Origin: Campylobacter jejuni
Lineage (GTDB): Bacteria > Campylobacterota > Campylobacteria > Campylobacterales > Campylobacteraceae
Length of the DNA stretch: 37,707 nt
NCBI RefSeq assembly: GCF_002179165.1
Contig: NZ_NFNY01000053.1
Coordinates: 1-37,707 of the forward strand
Direction of reading: 5' to 3'
The notes under the pieces were generated by a model. That model had not been told where the DNA came from. It saw only the letters and a list, made by a program, of their open reading frames with translations, and ran no database searches. This document shows positions 18,091-27,366 of the stretch, in pieces. The position numbers and the translations under genes were made by a program. The stretch's first letter is position 1; each line of letters starts with the position of its first letter.

Positions 18091-19201
18091 AAACTTCGCT
18101 CAAATACACAAGCTCAACTTTTTTTAGCAAATCCTTGCTTTCTTCTAAAGCTTTAAAAGTATTTTTTCTAGGATGTCCTATGGCGATAGCAAAACCTTTT
18201 TTTTGCGCAAGTTTAACTGCATTTGAAAGCTGGTTTTTAATATAATTTACCTCATCTTCATTATCTAAAAAAACATCTCTTTGTATATAAATTTCCCCTG
18301 TTTCTTTAGCTATTTTTTGCGCTTTAGAATTTCCAATAGTCTTAGAATCCACAAAAACTAATTTTTCTTTTATCAAAGCCCCATAAAGCTTTCGCATAGC
18401 CTCTTCATTGCTAGTAAATAAACTGCCTGTGTGATTATTGATATATTTTAAGCTTTTAAAATCTTTTTTAATTTGCCCTATTTTTTTAAAAATTCTTTCT
18501 TTACTATCGTTTGGATTTAAGGTGTCAAGTTCTGGCTTGTTGTAATTTATCGCAGCAAGAGGCAAATGCACCATATAAAAATCAAATTCTTTGGCAAATT
18601 TTGGGGTTAAAGGGTGTCTTTTATCAGGCGGAAAAAAGGAAGGATTAAGTTTTAAATTTAACGCTTTTAAGCCCTTGACTTGACTTGCATTTGCCATATC
18701 ATCAATAATAATAGCAAGTTTTGCTTTTTTGGTATTTTTATCTAAATTTGTAGTTTTTACAAGGCTAGAATTTATATTTTTACTAAGATTTTCTTCAAAT
18801 GAAAAGCTTAAATTCTCATCTTTTTCGCTTGAGTTTTGTTCTAAAATCCTACTTAGATTCTGCTCTAAGCTACTTGAATTCTGCTCTAAAATGCTTAAAT
18901 TTAAGTCATTAAACTGATTGGCTTTTTGCTCTAAAATGCTTGTTTTATTTTCTTCTAAATTAGAATTTGTGATTTTTTCATTAGGAATTGCTTTAAAGAT
19001 ATTAATTTGTTCTTCATTTAAAAAAACATCTTGCCTATACTCTAAAGCCATATGCTTACTAGAATTTTGTTCCATTAGTTTAATTTTATTTTGAGAATCT
19101 TGATATTTAAGCAAAATTCCCAAGGCTAAAATAACACAAACTAAAAAAAGTATGGCAATGATTAAATAACGCTGTATTTGAATGATTTTTTTCTTTGACA
19201 A
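18080..19201 (-). CDS. YibQ-type divergent polysaccharide deacetylase, membrane anchored
   Basis: The 373 residues have an N-terminal transmembrane helix (about 12-31). A low-complexity linker rich in LEQN/SS (about 87-146) follows, then a divergent polysaccharide deacetylase domain (about 160-373). That domain starts LAIIIDDMA and includes MVHLPLAA, INNHTGS and the C-terminal IAIGHPR. The family is periplasmic; metal-site residues D, H and H are recognisable, but the substrate is unknown. The start is TTG at 19201, four bases after ilvC. The next in-frame Met (residue 43) would remove the anchor, so TTG is favoured. The ribosome binding site is weak. Confidence 0.85.
   Translation of the reverse strand: MSKKKIIQIQRYLIIAILFLVCVILALGILLKYQDSQNKIKLMEQNSSKHMALEYRQDVFLNEEQINIFKAIPNEKITNSNLEENKTSILEQKANQFNDLNLSILEQNSSSLEQNLSRILEQNSSEKDENLSFSFEENLSKNINSSLVKTTNLDKNTKKAKLAIIIDDMANASQVKGLKALNLKLNPSFFPPDKRHPLTPKFAKEFDFYMVHLPLAAINYNKPELDTLNPNDSKERIFKKIGQIKKDFKSLKYINNHTGSLFTSNEEAMRKLYGALIKEKLVFVDSKTIGNSKAQKIAKETGEIYIQRDVFLDNEDEVNYIKNQLSNAVKLAQKKGFAIAIGHPRKNTFKALEESKDLLKKVELVYLSEVYGK
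18764..18943 (-). repeat. Imperfect coding repeat in the linker of the YibQ-like protein
   Basis: Residues 87-146 repeat SILEQN/K-type units: TSILEQK, LSILEQN, SSLEQN, SRILEQN and FSFEENLS. The DNA shows repeated TTTTAGAGCAAA/AATT and CTTAGAGCAGAAT-like units on the minus strand. The repeat is in frame and is the likely reason for length variation of this linker between strains. Confidence 0.7.
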
Positions 19202-19205
19202 TTTT

Positions 19206-20231
<1,026 letters not shown>

Positions 20232-20263
20232 TTACTCCTTATAAATTCAAAAATAAAGCTATC

Positions 20264-20269
20264 ATTATA
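20264..20269 (-). promoter_or_regulatory. -10 box of the ilvC operon
   Basis: On the minus strand GTTATAATG, a perfect TATAAT 35 bases before the ilvC GTG, predicts a leader of about 30 bases. The same bases read TATAAC (20266-20271) on the + strand and could also serve rnr. No leader peptide or attenuator is visible in the 35 bases. Confidence 0.55.
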
Positions 20270-20309
20270 ACAACAAAGAAATAAATTTCATATTTTTTTT
20301 ATTAATTTT

Positions 20310-22292
20310 ATGCAAGAATTCTCAAAAAAGTTACAAAAAAGTATATTTTCAATGAAAGAATTTTTAAATAGCCTAAATTATGGCATTGGTGCAAATCAAA
20401 TCAATAACGAATTTAAACAGATTTTAAGAGAACTTTTAGTCAATGATATCGTTAAAGAACATAAAAATAAATATTATCTCAATAATGGTTATGTTTTTGG
20501 AAGCCTTGATATTTCCAGCAAAGGCACAGGTTTTTTAGAATGTTTTGATGAGAGTTTTAAAAAAGATTTACTCATAGAAAACAAAAATTTAAAAGGAGCA
20601 AATTATAAAGATATCGTTGCAGCTAAACTTTTACCTTTAAAGAAAAGGCGTCCAAGTGCAAAAGTGGTTTTAGTCTTAAAAAGAGCCAATGAAACTTCTT
20701 TGGTTATCACTAAAAAATACGGCGAAGCAGTGCTTGGAATGAATATCAAAACCGGACTTAGCATAGCTTTAAAGGCGTCTCAAAAATCCTTAAAAGCTTT
20801 GCCTTTAGGAACCATTTTAAAAATAGAAAATGAAAATAATAATATTATAGAAGTTTTAGGTCATATTAATGATGAAAGTGTGGATGAAAAAATTTCACTT
20901 GCACTTTTTAATAAAAATAGCGAATTTAGCGACGCTTGCACCAAAGAAGCCTTAGCAAATGGCGACAGCGTTGATGCGAGTATGTATGAAAATCGCATTG
21001 ATTTAAGAAATTTGGCTTTTTGCACCATCGATCCAATCCATGCAAAAGATTTTGATGATGCGATTTATTACGATACGCAAAAACGCGAAATTTATGTAGC
21101 AATTGCAGATGTAAGTGAGTATGTTTATGCTTATAGTACTATTGATAAAGAAGCTAGAAATCGTGGATTTTCTATATATTTTCCGCACATTGCTATCCCA
21201 ATGTTGCCACGCCCTTTAAGTGAAAATATTTGCTCTTTAAAACCAAATTTAGATCGCTTAGCCTATTGTTTTAAAATCACACTAGATAATGAATGCAAAG
21301 TGATAAAAGAAGAACTTTTTGAAGCTATTATTAACTCAAAACGCCGTTTTAATTACGATGAAGTGGATGAGATTTTGATTAAAAAACCTCATTTAGGAGA
21401 GTTTTCATATCTTTATGAGCTTTTTAAAATCACAAGCATTTTACGCAAAAATCGCCTTAAAAATGCTTTTGAATTTCGCACCGAAGAACTTAGGATGACT
21501 TTGGATGAAAATTTAAGTCTAAAAAGCACGATTTTTGAAAAAGATACACCTTCGCATAATTTAATTGAAGATTGTATGCTTTTAGCCAATAAAGCCGCTG
21601 CAAAACTCATTGATATAGGTGTTTTTAGAAATCACTTAAGTGCAGATTCTAAAAAAATAGACAAGCTAATAAATGAGCTTTTAGAACTTGGAATTGATGT
21701 GAAATTTAAACCCAATTTGCCCGAACTCATACGCGATATTCAAGCCTTAGCTGATGAGTTAAATTTAAGAGCAGAAGTTGATAAGCTCATCATCAAAGCA
21801 CAAAAAAAAGCGGAATATTCTAGTGAAAATGCAGGGCATTTTGGTTTAGGATTTGATAAATATACGCATTTTACAAGCCCTATTAGAAGATATTCTGATC
21901 TTATTTTACACAGGCTTTTAAAAGCCAAGCAAAAAAAAGATGATAAACTTTTTAATTATTTACTTTTAAATATACAAAGTACTTGTGAAAGTCTTAGCAC
22001 TCTTGAAAGAGAAGCGGATAAAGTTGCTTATGACTTTATGGATAGGAAATTTGCCAGATGGGCAGCTAAAAATATAGGCAAAAAATTCAAGGCTTTAGTG
22101 GTGCAAAATGATGGAATTTGCATAGCAAAACTTGATGATGAAATTAAAGGCGCTGATATTATCCTTTACGATACGCGAGTAAATTTATTGCAAAGTGTTG
22201 AAGTACAGATTGTTGAAGCTGATATTATCATGGCAAAAATTTATGCTAAAATCACAAAAAATTTAAATCCTTTAAAGGCTGAAAATGTATAG
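20310..22292 (+). CDS. rnr: Ribonuclease R
   Basis: The 660-residue RNB-family 3'-5' exoribonuclease has an N-terminal winged-helix region (about 10-60) and cold-shock domains. The RNB catalytic domain carries the DPIHAKDFDDAIYYD motif at about 238-252 and CSLKPNLDRLAY. A C-terminal S1 domain starts near 590 (KFKALVVQNDG). It degrades structured RNA and contributes to stress survival. No ribosome binding site is visible before the ATG at 20310. Met15 (20352) is an alternative, but it also lacks one. Its stop overlaps the holA start. Confidence 0.95.
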   Translation: MQEFSKKLQKSIFSMKEFLNSLNYGIGANQINNEFKQILRELLVNDIVKEHKNKYYLNNGYVFGSLDISSKGTGFLECFDESFKKDLLIENKNLKGANYKDIVAAKLLPLKKRRPSAKVVLVLKRANETSLVITKKYGEAVLGMNIKTGLSIALKASQKSLKALPLGTILKIENENNNIIEVLGHINDESVDEKISLALFNKNSEFSDACTKEALANGDSVDASMYENRIDLRNLAFCTIDPIHAKDFDDAIYYDTQKREIYVAIADVSEYVYAYSTIDKEARNRGFSIYFPHIAIPMLPRPLSENICSLKPNLDRLAYCFKITLDNECKVIKEELFEAIINSKRRFNYDEVDEILIKKPHLGEFSYLYELFKITSILRKNRLKNAFEFRTEELRMTLDENLSLKSTIFEKDTPSHNLIEDCMLLANKAAAKLIDIGVFRNHLSADSKKIDKLINELLELGIDVKFKPNLPELIRDIQALADELNLRAEVDKLIIKAQKKAEYSSENAGHFGLGFDKYTHFTSPIRRYSDLILHRLLKAKQKKDDKLFNYLLLNIQSTCESLSTLEREADKVAYDFMDRKFARWAAKNIGKKFKALVVQNDGICIAKLDDEIKGADIILYDTRVNLLQSVEVQIVEADIIMAKIYAKITKNLNPLKAENV

Positions 22293-23250
22293 AAAAGATC
22301 TACAAAATTTGCTTTTACAAGAGAATTTTCCAAATTTTTTCTTTCTTTATGGGGTGGATAATTTTCAAAGCGAGCTTTATGCTAATTTTATCAAACAAAA
22401 ATGGAATGCCGATGAGACTTTAAAAATCTTTTTTGAAGAATATAATTTTTCTCGCGTAAGTGATTTTTTAAGTGGCGGATCGCTTTTTAGTGAAAAAAAA
22501 CTTTTAGAGCTTAAAGTGAGTAAAAAAATCCCCAACAAAGAATTAAAAATTCTTGTAGAACTTTGCAAAAACAATAAAGATAATTTTTTACTTTTAGAGC
22601 TTTATGATGAAAGTTCTAAACAAAGCGATATAGAAAAAATTTTTGAAAATAAGTTTGCTAGGTTTTTCAAAGCCAATAATGCCAAAGAGGGTATAGAACT
22701 TTTAACTATAAAAGCCAAAGAATTAAATATAGAAATCACGCAAAATGCTTTATTTACGCTATTTTCAAGCTTTGATGAGAATTTATATTTGGCTGCAAGC
22801 GAACTTAATAAATTTAGTGGTTTAAGAGTGGATGAAAAAGCCATAGAGCAGTATTGTTATAGTCTAAATATAGGAAGTTTTGAAAGCTTTTTTGAAAAAA
22901 TTTTAAAAAGAAATGATTTTAAAAGTGAGCTTGAAAAAATCTTAGAAAATTTTAATGAAATTGCTTTGATTAATTCTTTACATAATGCGTTTTATCGTCT
23001 TTTTAAAATCGCACTTTATGCTAAAATTTATGGAAAGGTGGATTTTAAAGAACTTTTAGGCTATACTCCGCCACCGCAAGTAGGACAAAATTTAAGTTCA
23101 CAAGCCTTTAGTCTTAAATTAGAACAATATAAAGAAATTTTTAATCTTTTGCTTAAAAGCGAGTATGAATTAAAAACCAATTCTAAACTTGCTAAAAAAG
23201 AATTTTTGATTGCAAATTTATTAAAACTTGCAAGAATTATAAAAGCTTAA
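22285..23250 (+). CDS. holA: DNA polymerase III delta subunit
   Basis: The 321-residue protein of the clamp-loader delta family has the N-terminal segment FPNFFFLYGVDNFQSELYA typical of HolA, then helical domains rich in Lys/Leu to the end. It loads the sliding clamp together with DnaX and HolB. It overlaps rnr by 8 bases, with AAAGG upstream. Sequence conservation in this family is low, so part of the confidence comes from the conserved rnr-holA order in Campylobacter. Confidence 0.88.
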   Translation: MYRKDLQNLLLQENFPNFFFLYGVDNFQSELYANFIKQKWNADETLKIFFEEYNFSRVSDFLSGGSLFSEKKLLELKVSKKIPNKELKILVELCKNNKDNFLLLELYDESSKQSDIEKIFENKFARFFKANNAKEGIELLTIKAKELNIEITQNALFTLFSSFDENLYLAASELNKFSGLRVDEKAIEQYCYSLNIGSFESFFEKILKRNDFKSELEKILENFNEIALINSLHNAFYRLFKIALYAKIYGKVDFKELLGYTPPPQVGQNLSSQAFSLKLEQYKEIFNLLLKSEYELKTNSKLAKKEFLIANLLKLARIIKA

Positions 23251-23288
23251 AAACTATGATACCCCATATTTATTTTAAATTAGCTTTT
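23241..23288. terminator. Possible shared hairpin between convergent holA and the accessory operon
   Basis: AAAAGCT (23241-23247) can pair with AGCTTTT (23282-23288), with further A/T pairing inside, spanning both stop codons. On the + strand T and C residues follow. The loop is long and GC is low, so this is only a candidate bidirectional terminator. Confidence 0.3.
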
Positions 23289-24601
23289 TCTAGCATTTTA
23301 TTGTCCCAACCTTCTGGTAAATTTTTTATACTTGGATAGTAAGGGCGTAAAAGTTCTATGTAAATTTCTTTTTGATATAAAAGCTCAAAATAATACTTTC
23401 CTAAAGCAGAAGGGACAAGCTTTACATCTCCATGATAATTTCCATCAGAATAGACAAAATTAGGGCTATCAAAAGGGCTTTTAGGTGGAACATATGGACT
23501 TTGTTGAATTGGTTGCACTCCTATCTCATCATAAGCAAAATAATCATATATGCTAAATTTAAAAATACCATTATTGCCAAAGCCATAATCATAATAATCT
23601 TTAAAATAACCTTTTGATCCCTGATTAAACCCTATATCAAACAATATTTTTTCATAACGCTTATTTATTTCTTCATCTAAATCTCTATAATGTATTTTTG
23701 CATCATCCATATAAGCTGCAGGATTAAAAAGAAGTTTGGTTTCATCTTGAAACAAGCCATAAGAAAGTTCTAATAAGAAATCTTTTAAACTCCAAACCAA
23801 ATAAGCATAAAAATACTCATCATCAAAAGTGATTAAATAATCCTCATCTTTTTTATTTTGTTTGACTAGATAATCAAGCATAGCAAGCAATATCGGATCT
23901 TTTTTAATATAACTTTTATCTTTAAAATTATTAGCTTGTTCTTTTGTAATGATACCAACTTCTCCTAATTCATCATAAATTTCATCACTAAATACAAAAG
24001 GTTTTATGCCATAGTCTTTATTGATTGCATCAATATAATTTTTTATCATATTTACATTTTTACTATGAATCTCACTCACATAAGAAATGATTTGTTCTTG
24101 ATTTAAAACTTGAGTATCTTTTTCTATTTTGCATTGATACTCTAAATTATTTGGACTTTTAAAATAATAACCCCCACCCATATCATCATAAAATTTAGGT
24201 TTAATATAATTAGGATTTTTATTAGCAAGCCATAAAGGATTTTTTATCTTTTTAACTTCTTCTTCTAAATTTTCAAATTTAGTGGGTATATAAGTTGGTA
24301 TAAGTTTGTTGCCTTTTTTATCAAATACAATTTTGCCAAGGTATATGCCAAATTTTGGGTTATACCATTGATCAAGCTCATTCATATCAATAAGTCGCCA
24401 AAAATATTTCTCACTAGGACAAATATTATTAAAACTTTTTATATTGGTATTGACTGCTAAATAAATAGCATAAGGTTCTTTTCTGGTTTGCAGGAATTGT
24501 TTATGTTTTTCTGCGTTGGGTAGAGGCGGTACACTATGAGCATAAGCAGTGGTGCTAAAATACAACATAAAAAACAAAACAAATATATTTTTTAATTGCA
24601 T
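23270..24601 (-). CDS. Unrecognised secreted protein of the accessory cluster
   Basis: I do not recognise this 443-residue protein. It has a clear signal peptide (about residues 1-21, hydrophobic then TTAYA before HSVPP), so it is probably periplasmic or exported. The mature part is rich in Tyr, Phe, Asp and Lys. It has only two cysteines (NNICPSEK, EYQCKIEK), which could form a disulfide. It carries a proline-rich stretch (IQQSPYVPPKSPFDSP, about 375-390). No transmembrane helix is seen after the signal. The start ATG at 24601 has GAAAGGAT upstream. It is the last gene of the cluster behind hypA and converges with holA. The composition is like the neighbours, with no stop or frameshift. Confidence 0.8.
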   Translation of the reverse strand: MQLKNIFVLFFMLYFSTTAYAHSVPPLPNAEKHKQFLQTRKEPYAIYLAVNTNIKSFNNICPSEKYFWRLIDMNELDQWYNPKFGIYLGKIVFDKKGNKLIPTYIPTKFENLEEEVKKIKNPLWLANKNPNYIKPKFYDDMGGGYYFKSPNNLEYQCKIEKDTQVLNQEQIISYVSEIHSKNVNMIKNYIDAINKDYGIKPFVFSDEIYDELGEVGIITKEQANNFKDKSYIKKDPILLAMLDYLVKQNKKDEDYLITFDDEYFYAYLVWSLKDFLLELSYGLFQDETKLLFNPAAYMDDAKIHYRDLDEEINKRYEKILFDIGFNQGSKGYFKDYYDYGFGNNGIFKFSIYDYFAYDEIGVQPIQQSPYVPPKSPFDSPNFVYSDGNYHGDVKLVPSALGKYYFELLYQKEIYIELLRPYYPSIKNLPEGWDNKMLEKANLK

Positions 24602-24640
24602 AATTTTATCCTTTCTTTAAAATATATGGTATTTATTTCT

Positions 24641-24745
24641 TTAGCATTTTCTACGACTTTTTGTCTCTCTTAAAGCTTCTTTTATACTTTCTTCAATATT
24701 AATAGTATTATTCTCATTATTAGCATTGTTTTCATTTACATTCAT
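24641..24745 (-). CDS. Candidate small protein of 34 residues
   Basis: The ATG at 24745 lies inside the last codons of the upstream 278-residue gene. AAAAGG stands six bases before it, and the frame ends at TAA 24643-24641, 39 bases before the next gene. The peptide is polar: an Asn/Glu-rich first half (MNVNENNANNENN), then an amphipathic basic helix (IEESIKEALRETKSRRKC). It fills most of the space between two genes. It is either a real small protein or a remnant, and no family is recognised. Confidence 0.4.
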   Translation of the reverse strand: MNVNENNANNENNTINIEESIKEALRETKSRRKC

Positions 24746-25568
24746 CTAAAGCCTTTTGGATTTCATTTATCGTATTTTCTATAAAGATTGATGTGTTTTT
24801 GCGGTAATCTTTCCATTCTTTCCCGAGTGTCTTATCAGGAAGTTTTGAGCCATCCGGATCTAAGTTAATAAATATAGTATAATTTCTCTTTATTTGATTA
24901 AACATTAAGTTTCTATCTTCAAAAGAACATAATTGATTGTTATGAAACAAAAGAAGTCCCCAAATTGTTATTTTTGGATAGATTGCCATAGTTTTATACC
25001 AAGTTCCCTTATCCAAATAACCTACACCCTCTAAGTAATTATAAAATTCTTCATAATGTTTTATAAATTTAAGTTTTTCTTCAAAGATTTGTTTTTCTAA
25101 ATCTTTGGTAGTTGCTCTTAGGGCTAAATATTTTTGCTTTTCATTGGAAGTTGAATTTATACCGCTTATAAAATTAAGATAATTAAAATAAATTTGTTCT
25201 TTGCTATGCAAAAAAATAAAAAACCCGATGTAATTTTTAAGAGAAAATTCAAAATATCTATCCTCAAATCCAAAGAATTTAGCCACCTTAAAATCAAAAA
25301 TAGCCTTTTGCATTTTTGCATTTAAATCTTTAAAATCTTCTAATTTTGGCTGATGATCATCTACAATTTTAATCATATCCTTAGGGCTTGGATTTAAAGT
25401 CATTTTTTCAAAGTTTTTAAATTCTAGTTGAACTTTAGGATAATGATACATTCCCCAATAAATCGTATATAAAGGAGAATAAAGTAATTTTGCAAGCACA
25501 GCAAGTGCTATAATAATCACTATGCAAGGCATATAAAATCTTTTAAGTTTATAAAAAGGTTTATTCAT
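24732..25568 (-). CDS. Unrecognised membrane-anchored protein of the accessory cluster (copy 2 of a likely paralogous pair)
   Basis: The 278 residues have one N-terminal transmembrane helix (about 14-31) after a basic segment (NKPFYKLKRFY), so the rest is predicted periplasmic. The remainder is mostly helical, with F98-F-G-F-E-D, and ends in DECK. The 282-residue protein at 26513-27361 has the same layout, with FYGFTD at residue 97 and LKECKQ at the end, so the two may be ancient duplicates. Beyond the membrane segment it has two cysteines. A good AGGAG site precedes the ATG at 25568. Function unknown. Confidence 0.8.
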   Translation of the reverse strand: MNKPFYKLKRFYMPCIVIIIALAVLAKLLYSPLYTIYWGMYHYPKVQLEFKNFEKMTLNPSPKDMIKIVDDHQPKLEDFKDLNAKMQKAIFDFKVAKFFGFEDRYFEFSLKNYIGFFIFLHSKEQIYFNYLNFISGINSTSNEKQKYLALRATTKDLEKQIFEEKLKFIKHYEEFYNYLEGVGYLDKGTWYKTMAIYPKITIWGLLLFHNNQLCSFEDRNLMFNQIKRNYTIFINLDPDGSKLPDKTLGKEWKDYRKNTSIFIENTINEIQKALDECK

Positions 25569-25692
25569 TTATACTCCTAAAAATTAACAATGCAACTTTC
25601 ATAAAAAGTATAGTATTTGCGGTGCTTTCTCCCCAAAGGTAATAAGATAAAATTTCTACTCCATAATCACCTTTTAAATTTAACGATGCCAT
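25561..25692 (-). CDS. Candidate small protein of 43 residues bridging two cluster genes
   Basis: The frame starts at ATG 25692 inside the 3' end of the upstream gene, with GGAG six bases upstream. It ends at TAA 25563-25561, overlapping the first bases of the next gene. The peptide has a hydrophilic first half (MASLNLKGDYGVEILSYY) and a hydrophobic second half (TILFMKVALLIF), so it may be membrane-associated. Exact bridging of the gap with overlaps at both ends resembles the other junctions of this operon. It could also be a leftover C-terminus of a longer ancestral protein. Confidence 0.4.
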   Translation of the reverse strand: MASLNLKGDYGVEILSYYLWGESTANTILFMKVALLIFRSINE

Positions 25693-26516
25693 TCATCTCT
25701 CCATTGCATATCATAAAATAACTGATAATATAATCCAGGAGGATCAAAATCATAACGCATTTCAACCTCACCGCAATTTGCAATAGGGTAATATCTATAA
25801 ATTGCATTTTCCCAAGATTTTAATTTTCCCTTTGTAAATTTGAAACCACGATTACCTATATAATATTCTTTTATCATTAAGGCATAGGCAGAATAACCAA
25901 ATTTTGAGTTATTGGCAATATCACCGCCAATCGCAATAAAGTCAATATCATAAGGGATAAAAATATAGTTACCAAATTTGTCTTCCAAGAATAAAGAATA
26001 TTTTAACTCTAAATCATCTGTTAAAATTTTTTCTTCTTCAAAAGGTCTTACAATGCTAAAACCCTGCATTATTTTTTGCATATTTTCTTCTTCAGTTTTA
26101 TTAAGATCAATTTGTTTTATGATATCGTTGATATCAAATTGCTTTCCATTGCTAGAAAATTGACAACTTGGAGCATTCTTTGCTTTTTCTTTGCTCTCAT
26201 AATAACAATTATCGACACTAAGCCATTCTCCATCTATATTTGTAAATAATGGATCATGTGCTTCATTGTAAAACTTTTCAAGTAGGTCTTTAGTAGCTCT
26301 TTCAAATAATTCATCTAGACTTAATTTTCTATTTTCTTTTATGCAATAACCTTCTCGGTTAAGTGTTGCATTGGAGCGTAAAATCACTTTTGCATAACCA
26401 TTTTTAAATTCAGTATAAAAAAGTATTTTATATCCTATAAATCCAATAAACAATATAGCTATAATCCAAGCTAGTTTTTTTAATTTTGTGTCAAATAAAA
26501 ACTGAAATTTTTTCAT
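25680..26516 (-). CDS. Unrecognised membrane-anchored protein with a four-cysteine extracytoplasmic domain
   Basis: The protein has 278 residues from the preferred ATG at 26516, which overlaps the upstream stop as ATGA; an in-frame GTG at 26525 would add three residues. One transmembrane helix (about 15-32) follows a basic N-terminus, leaving a periplasmic domain. Four cysteines (EGYCIKE, VDNCYYE, APSCQFS, IANCGEV) could form two disulfides. Aromatic-rich segments (YSAYALMIKEYYIGNRGFKF) suggest a compact beta-rich fold. No family is recognised. It sits between two proteins that resemble each other. Confidence 0.8.
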   Translation of the reverse strand: MKKFQFLFDTKLKKLAWIIAILFIGFIGYKILFYTEFKNGYAKVILRSNATLNREGYCIKENRKLSLDELFERATKDLLEKFYNEAHDPLFTNIDGEWLSVDNCYYESKEKAKNAPSCQFSSNGKQFDINDIIKQIDLNKTEEENMQKIMQGFSIVRPFEEEKILTDDLELKYSLFLEDKFGNYIFIPYDIDFIAIGGDIANNSKFGYSAYALMIKEYYIGNRGFKFTKGKLKSWENAIYRYYPIANCGEVEMRYDFDPPGLYYQLFYDMQWRDEWHR

Positions 26517-27361
26517 TGTTTGCACTCTTTTAGTTTAGATTGTATGGATTTAAGTTTATTGGTTTGTTTTTGACCGAGTTTGAAAGTTTGAAAATCATTA
26601 ATTATTCTTTTTAATTTTGTTCTATCATCTTCATTGATAAATAATTCAAGCTCTTTATTAAAAACTTTAAGACTATTGTCAACCGCAATATTAATTTTTT
26701 CTATACCATTTAGAATTGCTATAGTTTTAGGATTGTTTAAATCACAAATACAATCTTGTGAAAATTCACCTAAATACATATCAGTAAATGCACGATTATA
26801 GCCAATTAGTGCATTGATGTATATTGCAATTTTTTTGAAATTAAAATTATTTATATCTTTTTGTAAAAAATCTTCTTCTAAATGAGTATTTAGAAAAAAT
26901 AAAAAATCTTCAAAAACTTTAAATCTTTCCTTATCAAATAAAAAATAAGTTTGATGGTTTATGATATTTCTTTCATTGTATAAGAGATAAGTTATAATAT
27001 CGGTATTTGTTTTTAAAATGATTTGTCCAGCTTTTATTGTAAGCTCTTCATCCTCATCTGTAAATCCATAAAAAGTTAAAATTCGTATATTTTCTATACT
27101 TGTTTTTATTTTTTCAAGGTTTTTAATGATTTCTTTTGTAACTTTTTCTTGATTGTAAGTTTCTTTGCTTAAATTCTTAGCATGCTTTAATTCTTCTTTG
27201 CCTTCATTTTTGCTCCACTTGATTAAAGCATTAAGGTTTTCTCTTGCTTTGTTATTATCAGCTTCCATAGAATTAAACAATTCATAAATATTGCTAATAA
27301 CTACATATAAAACCACTAAGATGAAAATGATAATCCAAGATTTTTTTGAGAATTTAAACAA
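26513..27361 (-). CDS. Unrecognised membrane-anchored helical protein directly after hypA (copy 1 of a likely paralogous pair)
   Basis: The 282 residues have one N-terminal transmembrane helix (about 8-25), then a long charged helical region (about 35-95, probable coiled coil) and further helices. F97-Y-G-F-T-D and the ending ECKQ match the 278-residue protein two genes downstream. The start is TTG at 27361, with GGAG of the hypA end seven bases upstream. The next Met (residue 32) would lose the membrane helix, so TTG is preferred. It begins five bases after hypA and so lies in the hydrogenase-maturation transcript. The DCICD motif could be redox- or metal-related, but this is speculation. 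Confidence 0.8.
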   Translation of the reverse strand: MFKFSKKSWIIIFILVVLYVVISNIYELFNSMEADNNKARENLNALIKWSKNEGKEELKHAKNLSKETYNQEKVTKEIIKNLEKIKTSIENIRILTFYGFTDEDEELTIKAGQIILKTNTDIITYLLYNERNIINHQTYFLFDKERFKVFEDFLFFLNTHLEEDFLQKDINNFNFKKIAIYINALIGYNRAFTDMYLGEFSQDCICDLNNPKTIAILNGIEKINIAVDNSLKVFNKELELFINEDDRTKLKRIINDFQTFKLGQKQTNKLKSIQSKLKECKQ

Positions 27362-27366
27362 AGGTT

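Noticed and set aside
18764-18943. Possible CRISPR-like array
   Set aside because: Units are short, imperfect, in frame and without unique spacers of constant length; they encode a LEQN linker.
23270-27361. Insertion sequence or prophage origin of the accessory cluster
   Set aside because: No transposase, integrase, tRNA target or terminal repeats are visible; base composition resembles the neighbours.
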